Assembly (NCBI RefSeq): GCF_046523945.1
Contig: NZ_CP171363.1
Location: 1,302,001-1,366,000 of the forward strand
DNA: 64,000 nucleotides
Direction: 5' to 3'
Source of the DNA: Faucicola mancuniensis
GTDB lineage: Bacteria; Pseudomonadota; Gammaproteobacteria; Pseudomonadales; Moraxellaceae
The position numbers and the translations under genes were made by a program. Each line of letters opens with the position of its first letter. Position 1 is the stretch's first letter. Below, piece after piece: positions 42,989 through 51,638 of the stretch. The notes below the pieces were generated by a model. That model saw only the letters and a program-made list of their open reading frames with translations, had not been told where the DNA came from and did not search any database.

Positions 42989-43957
42989 ATGATTTACGAC
43001 ATTATTGGTGATATTCACGGACAGGCGGATAAACTTATCGGCTTGTTAAACAAACTCGGTTATCAAGACAACGGCAAATTTTTTCAAGCACCGCCCAATC
43101 ACAAGGCGATTTTTATCGGTGATTTTGTGGATAGGGGTGCAAAACAATTAGATACGCTAAACATTGTGTTTAATATGCTTGATAATTCTCAAGCCCTAGC
43201 CGTCATGGGTAATCATGAATACAATGCGTTGGCGTTTGCCACACTTGATAAACGAGAAAATAATCAAGAACATTTAGCATATTTACGCAAGCATAATGAC
43301 GTGCATACCAAGCAACATCAAGAATTTTTGGACGAAGTGGGTTTTGGTTCGGATTTGCACAAATTTTGGTTAAAACGTCTGTATGAATTACCGTTGTGGC
43401 TTGAGCTTGATAATGCGTGTTTTGTTCATGCGTGCTGGGACGAAAAGTCTATGAGTGTGTTAAAACCGCTTTTAACCGATAAAAACCAAATGACCGAACA
43501 TGGGCTACAACTTACGTCTTATAAGGGGACGGACGAGTACAATGCATTAGAACGTGTGTTAAAAGGCGTGGAAGTGCCATTGCCTGATGGCGTGCATTTT
43601 TTTGATAAAGAGCAAAACAAACGCCACAATGTGCGTGTGGAATGGTGGCTCAAAAACTTAAGTCATCAGCCGATTCATCAGATTGCAAGGGCGAGCAAGT
43701 CAGATTTGGTGAGCATTCCGATGGATGCTATGAGCGGTATAGTGGATTTTGCGTTTCGTCATCATAAGCCAATTTTTATTGGGCATTATTGGTTAAACGG
43801 TACGCCAATGATATTGGCAGAAAGTTCGGACGATACGGCAGGCGTGGTGTGCGTGGATTATTCGGCAGGGCGAGATGGGTTTCTGACGGCTTATCAGTTT
43901 GATACCGAAAATCCTATGCTATCTAATGACAATTTTGTGCAATTTGAGCATTTTTGA
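42989..43957 (+). CDS. Metallophosphoesterase (PPP-type)
   Basis: The 322-residue phosphatase has the three signature blocks in order: GDIHGQADKL (about 7-16), GDFVDRG (about 45-51) and GNHEYNA (about 75-81), plus the later conserved HACWDE and GHYWLNG. These bind two metal ions and hydrolyse phospho-serine/threonine or diadenosine polyphosphates. It follows the rhomboid gene by 14 bp and precedes the bestrophin gene by 34 bp, so they are likely co-transcribed. Confidence 0.9.
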   Translation: MIYDIIGDIHGQADKLIGLLNKLGYQDNGKFFQAPPNHKAIFIGDFVDRGAKQLDTLNIVFNMLDNSQALAVMGNHEYNALAFATLDKRENNQEHLAYLRKHNDVHTKQHQEFLDEVGFGSDLHKFWLKRLYELPLWLELDNACFVHACWDEKSMSVLKPLLTDKNQMTEHGLQLTSYKGTDEYNALERVLKGVEVPLPDGVHFFDKEQNKRHNVRVEWWLKNLSHQPIHQIARASKSDLVSIPMDAMSGIVDFAFRHHKPIFIGHYWLNGTPMILAESSDDTAGVVCVDYSAGRDGFLTAYQFDTENPMLSNDNFVQFEHF

Positions 43958-43991
43958 CATATTTTGAGAACATGACAAAAAGTGATAAAAA

Positions 43992-44906
43992 ATGATTAAA
44001 AGATCGATTGAGCCAATTAAACTTTTGTTTATCATGCAAGGCTCGTATTTTAAACGCCTAATCATTCCGCAGACGATAATGTTTATTTTCTCGTCAGCGA
44101 TTTACTATTACCAAACGCATATTGCCGAAAATCCCATTCCGCTTAATCCGTCTATTTTTGCCTTGCTTGGCGTGTCGTTGGCGATTTTCCACGGCTTTTG
44201 TAATAACGCTGCTTATGATAGATTCTGGGAAGGGCGAAAACTTTGGGGCAGTTTGGTTTGGCAAACTCGCAACATCGCACGCCAAGTATTAAATTTGCCA
44301 AATGTTGAATTCGCCGACAAACAAGCCTTTATCCGCCTAGTGATGACGCATATGCACTGTTTACGCCATCAACTGCGTGATGAAGACAATCAAGAAACGC
44401 TAAAAAGACTGCTTGATAAAAATCAACAATCGCAACTTTTTGGCAAGCCATTTACTGCGTTGCTTTTAACGCAAAAAATGGGTGAGATGGCAAGTGTTTG
44501 GCAAAAAAACAACCAAATCAATGATTTACAATGGCAAAGCATAGACAATAGTATCGGGCAAATCGCCCAAATTCAAGCAGGGTGCGAACGCATTTATAAT
44601 ACGCCTGTGCCGTTTGCGTATTTTGTGCTACTGCATCGGACGGTGTATTTGTACTGTTTTATGTTGCCGTTTGGGCTTGGTAATACGATTGGCTGGGTTA
44701 CGCCGATTGTGGTGGCGTTTATTGGTTATTGTTTTATGGCGTTAAATGAGATTGTTGATGAGATTAGTCAGCCGTTTGGTTTGTCAGAAAATCATTTGCC
44801 ACTGTGTATGATGTGTGATACGATTGAAACGCAGTTGTCAATGTTAAGTGAGCAAAAGTTTGACAAAGACATTCGCCCAAATACGGCAAAATATGTGGTG
44901 AATTGA
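43992..44906 (+). CDS. Bestrophin-family anion channel
   Basis: The 304-residue membrane protein is of the bacterial bestrophin (YneE/UPF0187) type. Conserved blocks are LGVSLAIFHGFCNNAAYDRFWEGRKLWG, with the FWEGRKxWG motif at about 78-86, and LGNTIGWVTPIVVAFIGYCFMALNEIVDEI near the C-terminus. Bestrophins form pentameric chloride/anion channels. It ends the rhomboid-phosphoesterase-bestrophin run; an ORF beginning 7 bp later is cut by an IS605-type element. Confidence 0.9.
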   Translation: MIKRSIEPIKLLFIMQGSYFKRLIIPQTIMFIFSSAIYYYQTHIAENPIPLNPSIFALLGVSLAIFHGFCNNAAYDRFWEGRKLWGSLVWQTRNIARQVLNLPNVEFADKQAFIRLVMTHMHCLRHQLRDEDNQETLKRLLDKNQQSQLFGKPFTALLLTQKMGEMASVWQKNNQINDLQWQSIDNSIGQIAQIQAGCERIYNTPVPFAYFVLLHRTVYLYCFMLPFGLGNTIGWVTPIVVAFIGYCFMALNEIVDEISQPFGLSENHLPLCMMCDTIETQLSMLSEQKFDKDIRPNTAKYVVN

Positions 44907-44913
44907 GAAAATA

Positions 44914-45087
44914 ATGCAAAATCAAACCGTTTCATTAAAACCATTTATCACTTGTCTAATTATCAGTTACCTATTATCAATGGCGTTGTTAATGTGGCTA
45001 GACCATCTTGGTTTAGATAATTTTGGGGTAATTGAAGCCGTATTATACAGTTCATTTATTACCAATTTTTATCCTCCATTGCCGTAA
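44914..45087 (+). CDS. Small membrane protein ORF altered at its end by an IS605 insertion
   Basis: A 57-codon ORF starts 7 bp after the bestrophin stop and has a preceding GAGAAA leader. It contains one membrane helix (CLIISYLLSMALLMWL, about 14-29). It runs into the left end of the IS605-type element, so the last residues (PPLP) are IS-derived. If the element (about 45073-46687) is removed, the frame continues as LKN and stops, giving a natural 55-residue protein. The function is unknown. Confidence 0.45.
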   Translation: MQNQTVSLKPFITCLIISYLLSMALLMWLDHLGLDNFGVIEAVLYSSFITNFYPPLP

Positions 45088-45152
45088 AACCACCGACTTC
45101 AGGCGATGGATATAAGGCAACTTAAGCAATCATGCTTACGCATGGACGTTGT

Positions 45153-45563
45153 TTAGTGCGGTGTATTTTGCTGTCCAATGTACTGGCGGACAATCTCAAT
45201 TGGAGCACCGCCACAACTACCTGCAAAATAACTAGGCGACCACAACGCACCACCCCATAACTGCTCTTTGATGGACGGATACCCTTTCTTACGGAGTAAT
45301 CGACTAGACACGCCTTTCAAGCTATTCACCAAACTAGAAATAGCCACTTTAGGCGGATAAACCACCAATAAATGCACATGGTCGCATTCACCATCGAACT
45401 CAACTAGTTCAGCCTCAAACTTTGAACAAACTTCTTCAAAGATAACCTGCATATCATCTAAAATCTCTTTAGTGAATACTTTTCTGCGGTATTTAGCCAC
45501 AAAGACCAAATGCACATGAAGATTGTAAACAACGTGCCTACCACGTCTTAAATCGTTTGACAT
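45153..45563 (-). CDS. tnpA: IS200/IS605 Y1 transposase TnpA
   Basis: The 136-residue HUH single-strand transposase starts at ATG 45563 (MSNDLRRGRHVVYNL). It has the HUH pair in DHVHLLVVYPP, the VYNLHVHLVFVAKYRR beginning typical of the family, and the nucleophilic Tyr in EIVRQYIGQQ near the C-terminus. An in-frame ATG at 45647 would add 28 residues that overlap tnpB on the opposite strand, so it was not chosen. The gene is complete. Confidence 0.93.
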   Translation of the reverse strand: MSNDLRRGRHVVYNLHVHLVFVAKYRRKVFTKEILDDMQVIFEEVCSKFEAELVEFDGECDHVHLLVVYPPKVAISSLVNSLKGVSSRLLRKKGYPSIKEQLWGGALWSPSYFAGSCGGAPIEIVRQYIGQQNTPH

Positions 45564-45611
45564 ATAATTAGACCAAGTGTAAAATAGAAAAATCCAATTA
45601 TACTTAAACCC

Positions 45612-46670
45612 ATGAAAACACTCAAGTTCCGTATAAAAGACAAACACGCTAAAGTACTGACCAAATTAGCTAAGCAAGTTAATTTCGTATGGAACTACGT
45701 TAATGACTTGAGTTACAAGTATTTAAAACAAAAAAACAAATTCCTATCCGCTTACGATATAGCCCCATATACCAAAGGCACATCAAAAGAATGTGATTTA
45801 CATAGTCAAACCGTACAAGCCATTACAGAAGAATATGTATTACGCAGAAAACAATTTAAAAAAACAAAATTACAATGGCGAGTATCTAATCCTAAATCAA
45901 GCCGTAAAAGTTTAGGTTGGATTCCCTTTAAAAAAGTCGCAATAAAATATAGTGATGGTTGGATAAGTTATGGCAAACACATTTTTAAACTATGGGATAG
46001 TTACAGATTATCAAAATATCAAGTAAAAACAGGTTGTTTTGTCCAAGATAGCCGTAATCATTGGTATGTGTGTATAGTCATTGAAACAGAAAAAATCCAA
46101 ACTAAAAGCACAAAATCCATCGGTATTGATTTAGGACTAAAAGATTTAGCAACTTGTTCAGACGGAACAAAAATCACTAACCCAAAATACTATAAACAAT
46201 ACCAACAAAAATTGGCAAAGGCACAACGAGCCAATAAGAAAAAACAAGTTCGTAAACTTCATGCAAAAATTGCAAACAGTCGAAAAGACTATTTACATAA
46301 AGCAAGTAGTGAACTTATCAAAAACAATGCAATGATAATCATCGGCAACTTAAATGCTAGTAAACTTGTTAAAACAAAAATGGCGAAGTCTGTTTTAGAC
46401 ACAAGTTTTAGTGCATTTAAAACTATGCTTCGGTACAAAAGCGAGAACGCAGGAGTATGGTTAGAAGAAGTTGATGAAAAATATACCACCCAAATGTGTT
46501 CGTGTTGTTTGAAAATTTCAGACAATAGTCCGAAAGGCAGAGCAGATTTAGGAATAAGAGAATGGCAATGTATGGAATGTGGTACATTTCATGATAGAGA
46601 TATAAACTCAGCATTGAATATTCTCCGTATCGGACGTGATACGCTCGCAGGAGGAATCCCCTCACTTTAG
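45612..46670 (+). CDS. tnpB: RNA-guided nuclease TnpB (RuvC-II variant)
   Basis: The 352-residue OrfB/TnpB protein starts MKTLKFRIKDKHAKVLTKLA. RuvC-I is SIGIDLGLKDLA (Asp173) and RuvC-III is FHDRDINSALNIL (Asp328/Asp330). The zinc finger has Cys296, Cys299, Cys320 and Cys323. The RuvC-II position, normally IxxEDL, reads IIIGNLNASKLV with Gly245 in place of Glu; Glu285 or Glu286 in WLEEVDEKYTTQ could substitute. TnpB cuts DNA guided by an RNA made from the element's right end. The stop codon lies inside the right-end hairpin. Confidence 0.9.
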   Translation: MKTLKFRIKDKHAKVLTKLAKQVNFVWNYVNDLSYKYLKQKNKFLSAYDIAPYTKGTSKECDLHSQTVQAITEEYVLRRKQFKKTKLQWRVSNPKSSRKSLGWIPFKKVAIKYSDGWISYGKHIFKLWDSYRLSKYQVKTGCFVQDSRNHWYVCIVIETEKIQTKSTKSIGIDLGLKDLATCSDGTKITNPKYYKQYQQKLAKAQRANKKKQVRKLHAKIANSRKDYLHKASSELIKNNAMIIIGNLNASKLVKTKMAKSVLDTSFSAFKTMLRYKSENAGVWLEEVDEKYTTQMCSCCLKISDNSPKGRADLGIREWQCMECGTFHDRDINSALNILRIGRDTLAGGIPSL

Positions 46671-46687
46671 GGAGGGGAGGACGTCAA
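46600..46687 (+). ncRNA. Predicted omega RNA 3' scaffold of TnpB
   Basis: In IS605 elements the guide RNA of TnpB overlaps the 3' end of tnpB and the right end. Here the right-end hairpin (46658-46677) and the terminal GTCAA fit. The next bases, from 46688, would be the guide. The 5' boundary is arbitrary. Confidence 0.45.
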
Positions 46688-46715
46688 CTTAAAAATTAAA
46701 TTATAAGGATTTATC

Positions 46716-47249
46716 ATGTCCAACCAACTACCACCCCCAATCGTCTCGCCACAAGGCTCACCAAAAGTCGGCATCATCATGGGCAGTCAATCCGACTGGG
46801 AAACCATGCAACACACCGCCCAAATGCTTGCTGATTTTGGCGTACCGTTTGAATGTGAAGTGGTGTCCGCCCACCGCACGCCAGACCGCCTATTTGACTA
46901 TGCTAAAAGTGCAAAATCTCGTGGTTTAAACGTCATTATCGCAGGGGCAGGCGGAGCGGCTCACTTACCGGGAATGTGTGCGAGCCAAACGGATTTGCCT
47001 GTGCTTGGCGTGCCTGTCAAATCGTCTATGTTAAGCGGTTGGGATAGCCTGTTGTCCATCGTGCAAATGCCAAAAGGCGTGGCGGTGGGAACGCTTGCCA
47101 TCGGTACGGCAGGGGCGTTTAATGCAGGGCTGTTGGCGGTGCAAATGCTTGCCATCAGTGATGAAAACCTTGCCAAACAAGTCAGCGAATTTCGTGCCAA
47201 ACAAACGCAGATGATTTTGGATAATCCAACGCCAGGAATTATTAAATAA
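46716..47249 (+). CDS. purE: N5-carboxyaminoimidazole ribonucleotide mutase
   Basis: Enzyme of purine synthesis (177 residues) that converts N5-CAIR to CAIR in the cytoplasm. The motif IIMGSQSDWETM near residue 21, EVVSAHRTPDRLF, AGAGGAAHLPGM and VPVKSSMLSGWDSLLSIVQMP are diagnostic. The usual partner purK is not adjacent in this window. The ATG has the AAGGA ribosome binding site close to the IS605 right end, so upstream expression signals may have been changed by that insertion. Confidence 0.97.
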   Translation: MSNQLPPPIVSPQGSPKVGIIMGSQSDWETMQHTAQMLADFGVPFECEVVSAHRTPDRLFDYAKSAKSRGLNVIIAGAGGAAHLPGMCASQTDLPVLGVPVKSSMLSGWDSLLSIVQMPKGVAVGTLAIGTAGAFNAGLLAVQMLAISDENLAKQVSEFRAKQTQMILDNPTPGIIK

Positions 47250-47304
47250 TCATTTTAATTAAATAGTTATTTTAATTAATGTTAAAAATTATTAAGGTAT
47301 CGCT

Positions 47305-47487
47305 ATGTATCAACGCACTGCATTACTTGTTGTCAGCTTGATAACATTAGGTTTGACAGGTTGTCAAAGCCTTACAAAACAAAACACAAGCGAACGACCC
47401 ACAATATATCAACTTGAGCCACATACTCAAGTCGTCCCTGCTGAACCACCTGCACAAGTGATAAAACAATCTGTGAACACACCTTAA
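47305..47487 (+). CDS. Small lipoprotein of unknown function
   Basis: The 60-residue lipoprotein has signal LLVVSLITLGLTGCQS (lipobox LTGC, Cys20) and a short Pro/Gln-rich mature part (AEPPAQVIKQ). It lies between purE and recX on the same strand, 55 bp and 32 bp away. No family is recognised. Confidence 0.7.
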   Translation: MYQRTALLVVSLITLGLTGCQSLTKQNTSERPTIYQLEPHTQVVPAEPPAQVIKQSVNTP

Positions 47488-47519
47488 GCCACCCATGAGT
47501 TGAGAATGATTTAACAAAT

Positions 47520-48152
47520 ATGAATGATTTATTAAAAAATATTGAAAATCAACTCATGATGGACGAAGAACGCCAAGCCTACCACGCCAAAATCAAAGGC
47601 GAAAGCTATATGCGGTGGTTGGCGTTTTATTATCTTGGCAGGCGAGAACATTCTCAAAAAGAACTGCGAGAAAAACTTCTTGCCAAAGACTGCGACAGCG
47701 AAGCGGTGGAAGCGTTACTGATTGAATTTGCCAACGAAGGTTATCAATCCGATGAACGCATGACATCAGCCCTTATCAAAGACAGTATCGGCAAAAAACA
47801 TGGCACGATTCGCATTTTTCAAACCCTAAAAAAACATGGGCTAACCACTATTTCATCAGCCAGTCAAATCAATACGTGGATAGCAGACCACAACGATTTT
47901 TTTAATGATTTAATCTTAAATGATATTGAAGAAAATTTTCAAGATGATGATAACGATGTTGGTAACAATGATTATGAAGTGGATTGGCTTGCCCAAGCGG
48001 TAGAAGCTCGTGTGCGAAAATATGGCGACAGTATCCCCACCGACCCCAAAGAAAAAGCCCGTCAATTGCGGTTTTTGCAATATCGGGGCTTTGCGATGAA
48101 TATTTGTTTTGATGCGTTAAAATATGATTTAACCACAGTTCACGAAAGTTAA
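47520..48152 (+). CDS. recX: Regulatory protein RecX
   Basis: The 210-residue protein limits RecA filament activity. It has the RecX repeat start WLAFYYLGRREHSQKELREKLL (about 38-59), then FANEGYQSDERMTSALIKDSIGKKHGTIRIFQTLKKHGL. The C-terminal QYRGFAMNICFDAL is also typical. A negatively charged stretch of Asp/Asn (about 140-155) is an unusual insertion for the family. RecA itself is not next to it. Confidence 0.9.
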   Translation: MNDLLKNIENQLMMDEERQAYHAKIKGESYMRWLAFYYLGRREHSQKELREKLLAKDCDSEAVEALLIEFANEGYQSDERMTSALIKDSIGKKHGTIRIFQTLKKHGLTTISSASQINTWIADHNDFFNDLILNDIEENFQDDDNDVGNNDYEVDWLAQAVEARVRKYGDSIPTDPKEKARQLRFLQYRGFAMNICFDALKYDLTTVHES

Positions 48153-48173
48153 AGAATTATTAGTTACAACAAT

Positions 48174-50288
48174 CTACAACATCGCCCCAATTTCTGCCCC
48201 TTCACGAATGGCACGTTTGGCATCAAGCTCGCCTGCCAGTTTTGCCCCACCAATCAGATGATATTGGGCGGTCAAATTATCGCTGACATCAGGCATTAAG
48301 TCATTCACCGACTCTTGCCCTGCACACACCACAACGGTATCCACTCTCAATAACTGACTATTGCCGTCCGCATTTTTTATCCAAATACCTTCGTTGGTGA
48401 TTTTTTCATAGTTGATGTTGTTGATTTGAATGACGTTGTGGTTTTTGATACTGGCACGGTGTACCCAACCTGATGTTTTGTTTAAATTCGCCCCCAAACG
48501 TCCTTTTTTGCGTTGCATAAGATACACTTCACGTTTTGGCGTGATTTTGGTTGGCGTTGCCAATCCGCCTTCGCTGCCATAATCGGCTTGTTGGGCGACA
48601 CCCCATTCCGCTCTCCAATCTGTAATGCTTTGTGGGGTAGGGGCTTTGTCGTTTTGGATTGTACTTGCGTCGCAGGCGTGATTTGATGTCAAAAATTCAC
48701 TCACGTCAAAACCAATACCGCCAGCACCGATAACAGCGACTTTTTGCCCAGCTTGTTTTTGCCCTGATAACAGTTCAGCATAGCTGATAACGTGGGGCAA
48801 ATCCGCCCCTTGAATGGTAAGTTTGCGTGGGATTACGCCTGTTGCGATAATCACATCATCAAATTTTTGATTTTCCAGTTCAGTTTTGCTGACTTTGTGG
48901 TTTAATTTAACATCAATGTTTAATTTTTTTAATAAATTGTTAAAATAACGAATGGTTTCAAAAAATTCTTCTTTACCATTAATCACTTTGGCATAATTAA
49001 ACTGACCACCGATTTTGTCTTGGGCTTCAAACAGCGTAACATTGTGTCCACGTTGAGCCAACACAGTAGAAGCCGACAAACCTGCCATACCTGCCCCCAC
49101 GACAGCGATTTTTTTAGCTTTTTTGACAGGTTTATACACCAGTTCGGTTTCGTAACAGGCTTGCGGATTGACAAGGCAACTGGCACGTTTGTTTTCAAAA
49201 ATATGGTCAAGGCAGGCTTGGTTACAGGCGATACAGGTGTTAATCAGATGGGTTTGCCCTGTTTCGGCTTTGTTTACCCAGTTTGGGTCTGCCAAAAACG
49301 GACGTGCCATTTGTACCAAATCTGCCGTTTCATTTGCCAACAATTTTTCGGCAGTATCAGGCATATTGATACGATTGGCGACCATGACAGGGATTTTGAC
49401 ATGACGTTTGACTTCGGCGGTAAAATCGGCAAACCCTGCTCTTGGCACAGATGTAACGATGGTTGGCACACGAGCTTCATGCCAGCCAATGCCTGTGTTA
49501 ATGATGTTTACGCCAGCATTTTCTAGGGCTTGGGCGATTTGGATAACTTCGTCCATCGTGTTGCCATTTGGCACTAAATCAATCATAGAAAGCCGAAAGG
49601 TAATGATAAAATCTGTACCGACCGTGTCACGAATGGCTTTGACAACGCCAAGTGGAAATCGCATACGGTTTTCAAGGCTACCACCATAGTTATCGGTGCG
49701 TTGATTGGCATTTGGGCTTAAAAATTGGTTTAACAAATAGCCTTCCGACCCCATGATTTCCACGCCATCATAACCTGACATTTTGGCAAGTTTGGCAGTA
49801 TGGGCAAAATCTTCAATGGTGGACAAAATATTACTTTCGCTCATTTGTCTGGGTTTAAACATAGAAATCGGCGATTTTATCGGACTTGCCGATACCACAA
49901 AAGGGTGAAAACCATAACGCCCACTGTGTAGAATTTGTAAAATCAATTTGCAATCATGCTGATGAACCGCCTTTGTCAAACGCCGATGGTTTATCACATC
50001 AGCCGTTTGGTTCAGCGTACCGCCAGCAGGGGTGAGCCAGCCTTCACGATTTGGGGCGATACCGCCTGTGATAATCATCGCCACGCCACCTTTGGCACGC
50101 TCGGCAAAATAACTGGCAAGTTTGCCATAGTTAAAAAAACGGTCTTCAAGCCCTGTGTGCATTGACCCCATGACGATACGGTTTTTGAGCGTGGTAAAAC
50201 CTAAATCAAGCGGTGTAAAAATATGTGGAAAATCAAGGTTTTGTGTGTTAATCGTTTGCGAATTAGTCGTTTGGCGGTTAGCTGACAT
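48174..50288 (-). CDS. fadH: NADPH-dependent 2,4-dienoyl-CoA reductase
   Basis: Iron-sulfur flavoprotein of 704 residues that reduces 2,4-dienoyl-CoA during beta-oxidation of unsaturated fatty acids. The N-terminal TIM barrel (MGSMHTGLEDRF, YDGVEIMGSEGYLLNQFLSP) is followed by the 4Fe-4S site CIACNQACLDHIF...C (about 355-380). The C-terminal half has two nucleotide sites, VVGAGMAGLSAS and VIGAGGIGFD, for FAD and NADPH. It is alone on the minus strand. With fadB at the right end of the window it belongs to the same pathway. Confidence 0.95.
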   Translation of the reverse strand: MSANRQTTNSQTINTQNLDFPHIFTPLDLGFTTLKNRIVMGSMHTGLEDRFFNYGKLASYFAERAKGGVAMIITGGIAPNREGWLTPAGGTLNQTADVINHRRLTKAVHQHDCKLILQILHSGRYGFHPFVVSASPIKSPISMFKPRQMSESNILSTIEDFAHTAKLAKMSGYDGVEIMGSEGYLLNQFLSPNANQRTDNYGGSLENRMRFPLGVVKAIRDTVGTDFIITFRLSMIDLVPNGNTMDEVIQIAQALENAGVNIINTGIGWHEARVPTIVTSVPRAGFADFTAEVKRHVKIPVMVANRINMPDTAEKLLANETADLVQMARPFLADPNWVNKAETGQTHLINTCIACNQACLDHIFENKRASCLVNPQACYETELVYKPVKKAKKIAVVGAGMAGLSASTVLAQRGHNVTLFEAQDKIGGQFNYAKVINGKEEFFETIRYFNNLLKKLNIDVKLNHKVSKTELENQKFDDVIIATGVIPRKLTIQGADLPHVISYAELLSGQKQAGQKVAVIGAGGIGFDVSEFLTSNHACDASTIQNDKAPTPQSITDWRAEWGVAQQADYGSEGGLATPTKITPKREVYLMQRKKGRLGANLNKTSGWVHRASIKNHNVIQINNINYEKITNEGIWIKNADGNSQLLRVDTVVVCAGQESVNDLMPDVSDNLTAQYHLIGGAKLAGELDAKRAIREGAEIGAML

Positions 50289-50533
50289 GATAATTCCTTT
50301 TTTTTGACAAAATAAAAATAGTTTATTTTAACAGTTAAACGCCAAAATTTTGATAAATTTTTGCTAAAAATACCTTAAAAAATATAAACGCTTAAGTCAT
50401 TTTTTACATTACGAAACATTTTTTTAGAAAATGTTAAAAATTTGTTACTAAATTGTCTGTTTAAATCATAAAAAATTTGCTATACTAAAAAATCTATCAC
50501 CCCAAAAAGCCAGCAGACATTAAGGAATATGCC

Positions 50534-51157
50534 ATGCAAGCCATTAAAATTTTTACCCCATTGTTGTTAAGTGTTGCCTTATTTGGTTGTAACCAAGCCA
50601 AAGACACCGCAACCGACACAGCAAACAAAGCCGTAGATACCGCCACCACTGCGGTAAATACAACCGCAAGTGCTGTTAGTAACAGTACCCAAGCGGTCGG
50701 TTCAGCCGTGAGCGAAACTGCCAGTGCTGTTGTTAATACAACTACAAGCGTTGCCAACGCAACCGCCAATGCCGTCAATCCGAACATGACCCCTGCCGAA
50801 CATCAAGACGCTCGTGAAGACATCATGAAACAATACGGCAGAACCAGCAAAGCCTTGCGTGGTATGACAGAAGACCCAGCCAAATTTAACGCTGACGAAC
50901 TCAAAAAACACGTTGAAACCCTAAAACAAGACCCTTGGGGACATTTCCCAGACACTGCCAAAGGCGGTGATGCGAAAGAAGAAATCTGGATAAATCCTGC
51001 TGAATTCCAAGCTCAAGTTGACAAATACAAAACAGCTGTGAGTGCTTTAGAGACTGCAGCAGCCAATGCGACCAGCATTGACGCAGTCAAAGCCCAAATC
51101 GGTGATGTTGGTGCAAGCTGTAAATCTTGCCACGAAAAATTCAAAGAAGACAATTAA
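50534..51157 (+). CDS. Cytochrome c'-like lipoprotein
   Basis: The 207-residue lipoprotein (lipobox LFGC, Cys19) has a Thr/Ala/Val-rich linker (about 23-82). The haem domain places its motif at the extreme C-terminus, CKSCH (Cys196, Cys199, His200), as in class II cytochromes c'. The intervening helices (QDAREDIMKQYGRTSKALRG, LETAAANATSID) fit a four-helix bundle. Cytochromes c' bind small gases such as NO; that role is only an inference here. Confidence 0.85.
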   Translation: MQAIKIFTPLLLSVALFGCNQAKDTATDTANKAVDTATTAVNTTASAVSNSTQAVGSAVSETASAVVNTTTSVANATANAVNPNMTPAEHQDAREDIMKQYGRTSKALRGMTEDPAKFNADELKKHVETLKQDPWGHFPDTAKGGDAKEEIWINPAEFQAQVDKYKTAVSALETAAANATSIDAVKAQIGDVGASCKSCHEKFKEDN

Positions 51158-51192
51158 TATTGTTTGTTTTGCCAAATTTGGTTATCATAACG

Positions 51193-51226
51193 ACCTACAA
51201 TTTACCCAAATTGTAGGTTTTTTTGT
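51193..51226 (+). terminator. Intrinsic terminator after the c'-like cytochrome gene
   Basis: ACCTACAATTT (51193-51203) pairs with AAATTGTAGGT (51208-51218), a perfect 11-bp stem followed by seven T. Confidence 0.93.
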
Positions 51227-51246
51227 TGTTTTTTTAAAGGGCCTTT

Positions 51247-51615
51247 ATGAAAATTTTTCACATGATAATGGTGCTGTTGGTGTTGTGCCTGTTTTTATAC
51301 CAATTTATGATGGTGTATTTTTTGGACGGTTTGGACGCACTTCGCACCAAAACCCAAAAAATTGTCGGGCATAGTTTTTATTGTTTGCTGATTATTTCAG
51401 GCGTTTTGACTGTTATGCCGTTGGTAAAAGTGATTGGCGTACCGCATTGGGTGATTGCCAAATTTGTGTTACTGATGGTCGCCATCTCCGCCACCATCAA
51501 AGCCACTCGTGCCACCACCACGATAAAACAAGCCAAAGTCGGTTTGTTTTTGGCATTGATTGCTTATACAGGCATATTGACGCTTGCGGTGATAAAACCG
51601 ACCAATTTGTTTTAA
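51247..51615 (+). CDS. SirB2-family membrane protein
   Basis: The 122-residue inner-membrane protein has four predicted helices. It matches the SirB2 family through the early HMIMVLLVLCLFLYQFMMVYF, KTQKIVGHSFYCLLIISGVLTV and PHWVIAKFVLLMVAISATIKA patterns. SirB was first named as a regulator of Salmonella invasion genes, but the biochemical role is unknown. A terminator separates it from the cytochrome gene. It converges on the epmC-like gene 24 bp away. Confidence 0.85.
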   Translation: MKIFHMIMVLLVLCLFLYQFMMVYFLDGLDALRTKTQKIVGHSFYCLLIISGVLTVMPLVKVIGVPHWVIAKFVLLMVAISATIKATRATTTIKQAKVGLFLALIAYTGILTLAVIKPTNLF

Positions 51616-51638
51616 GTTTTAACAGATTGATTTTAAAA

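Larger units (their letters stand above)
45073..46687. mobile_element. IS200/IS605-type element with tnpA and tnpB
   Basis: About 1.6 kb. The left end has a subterminal imperfect hairpin (45081-45118; CCACCG with CGATGG). The right end has a hairpin with CCCCTC (46658-46663) and GAGGGG (46672-46677), and finishes GACGTCAA. Divergent tnpA and tnpB fill the middle. It has neither terminal inverted repeats nor target duplication, as expected. The left flank ends TTTAT, a plausible target motif; boundaries are estimated from this and from the reading-frame repair. Confidence 0.85.
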
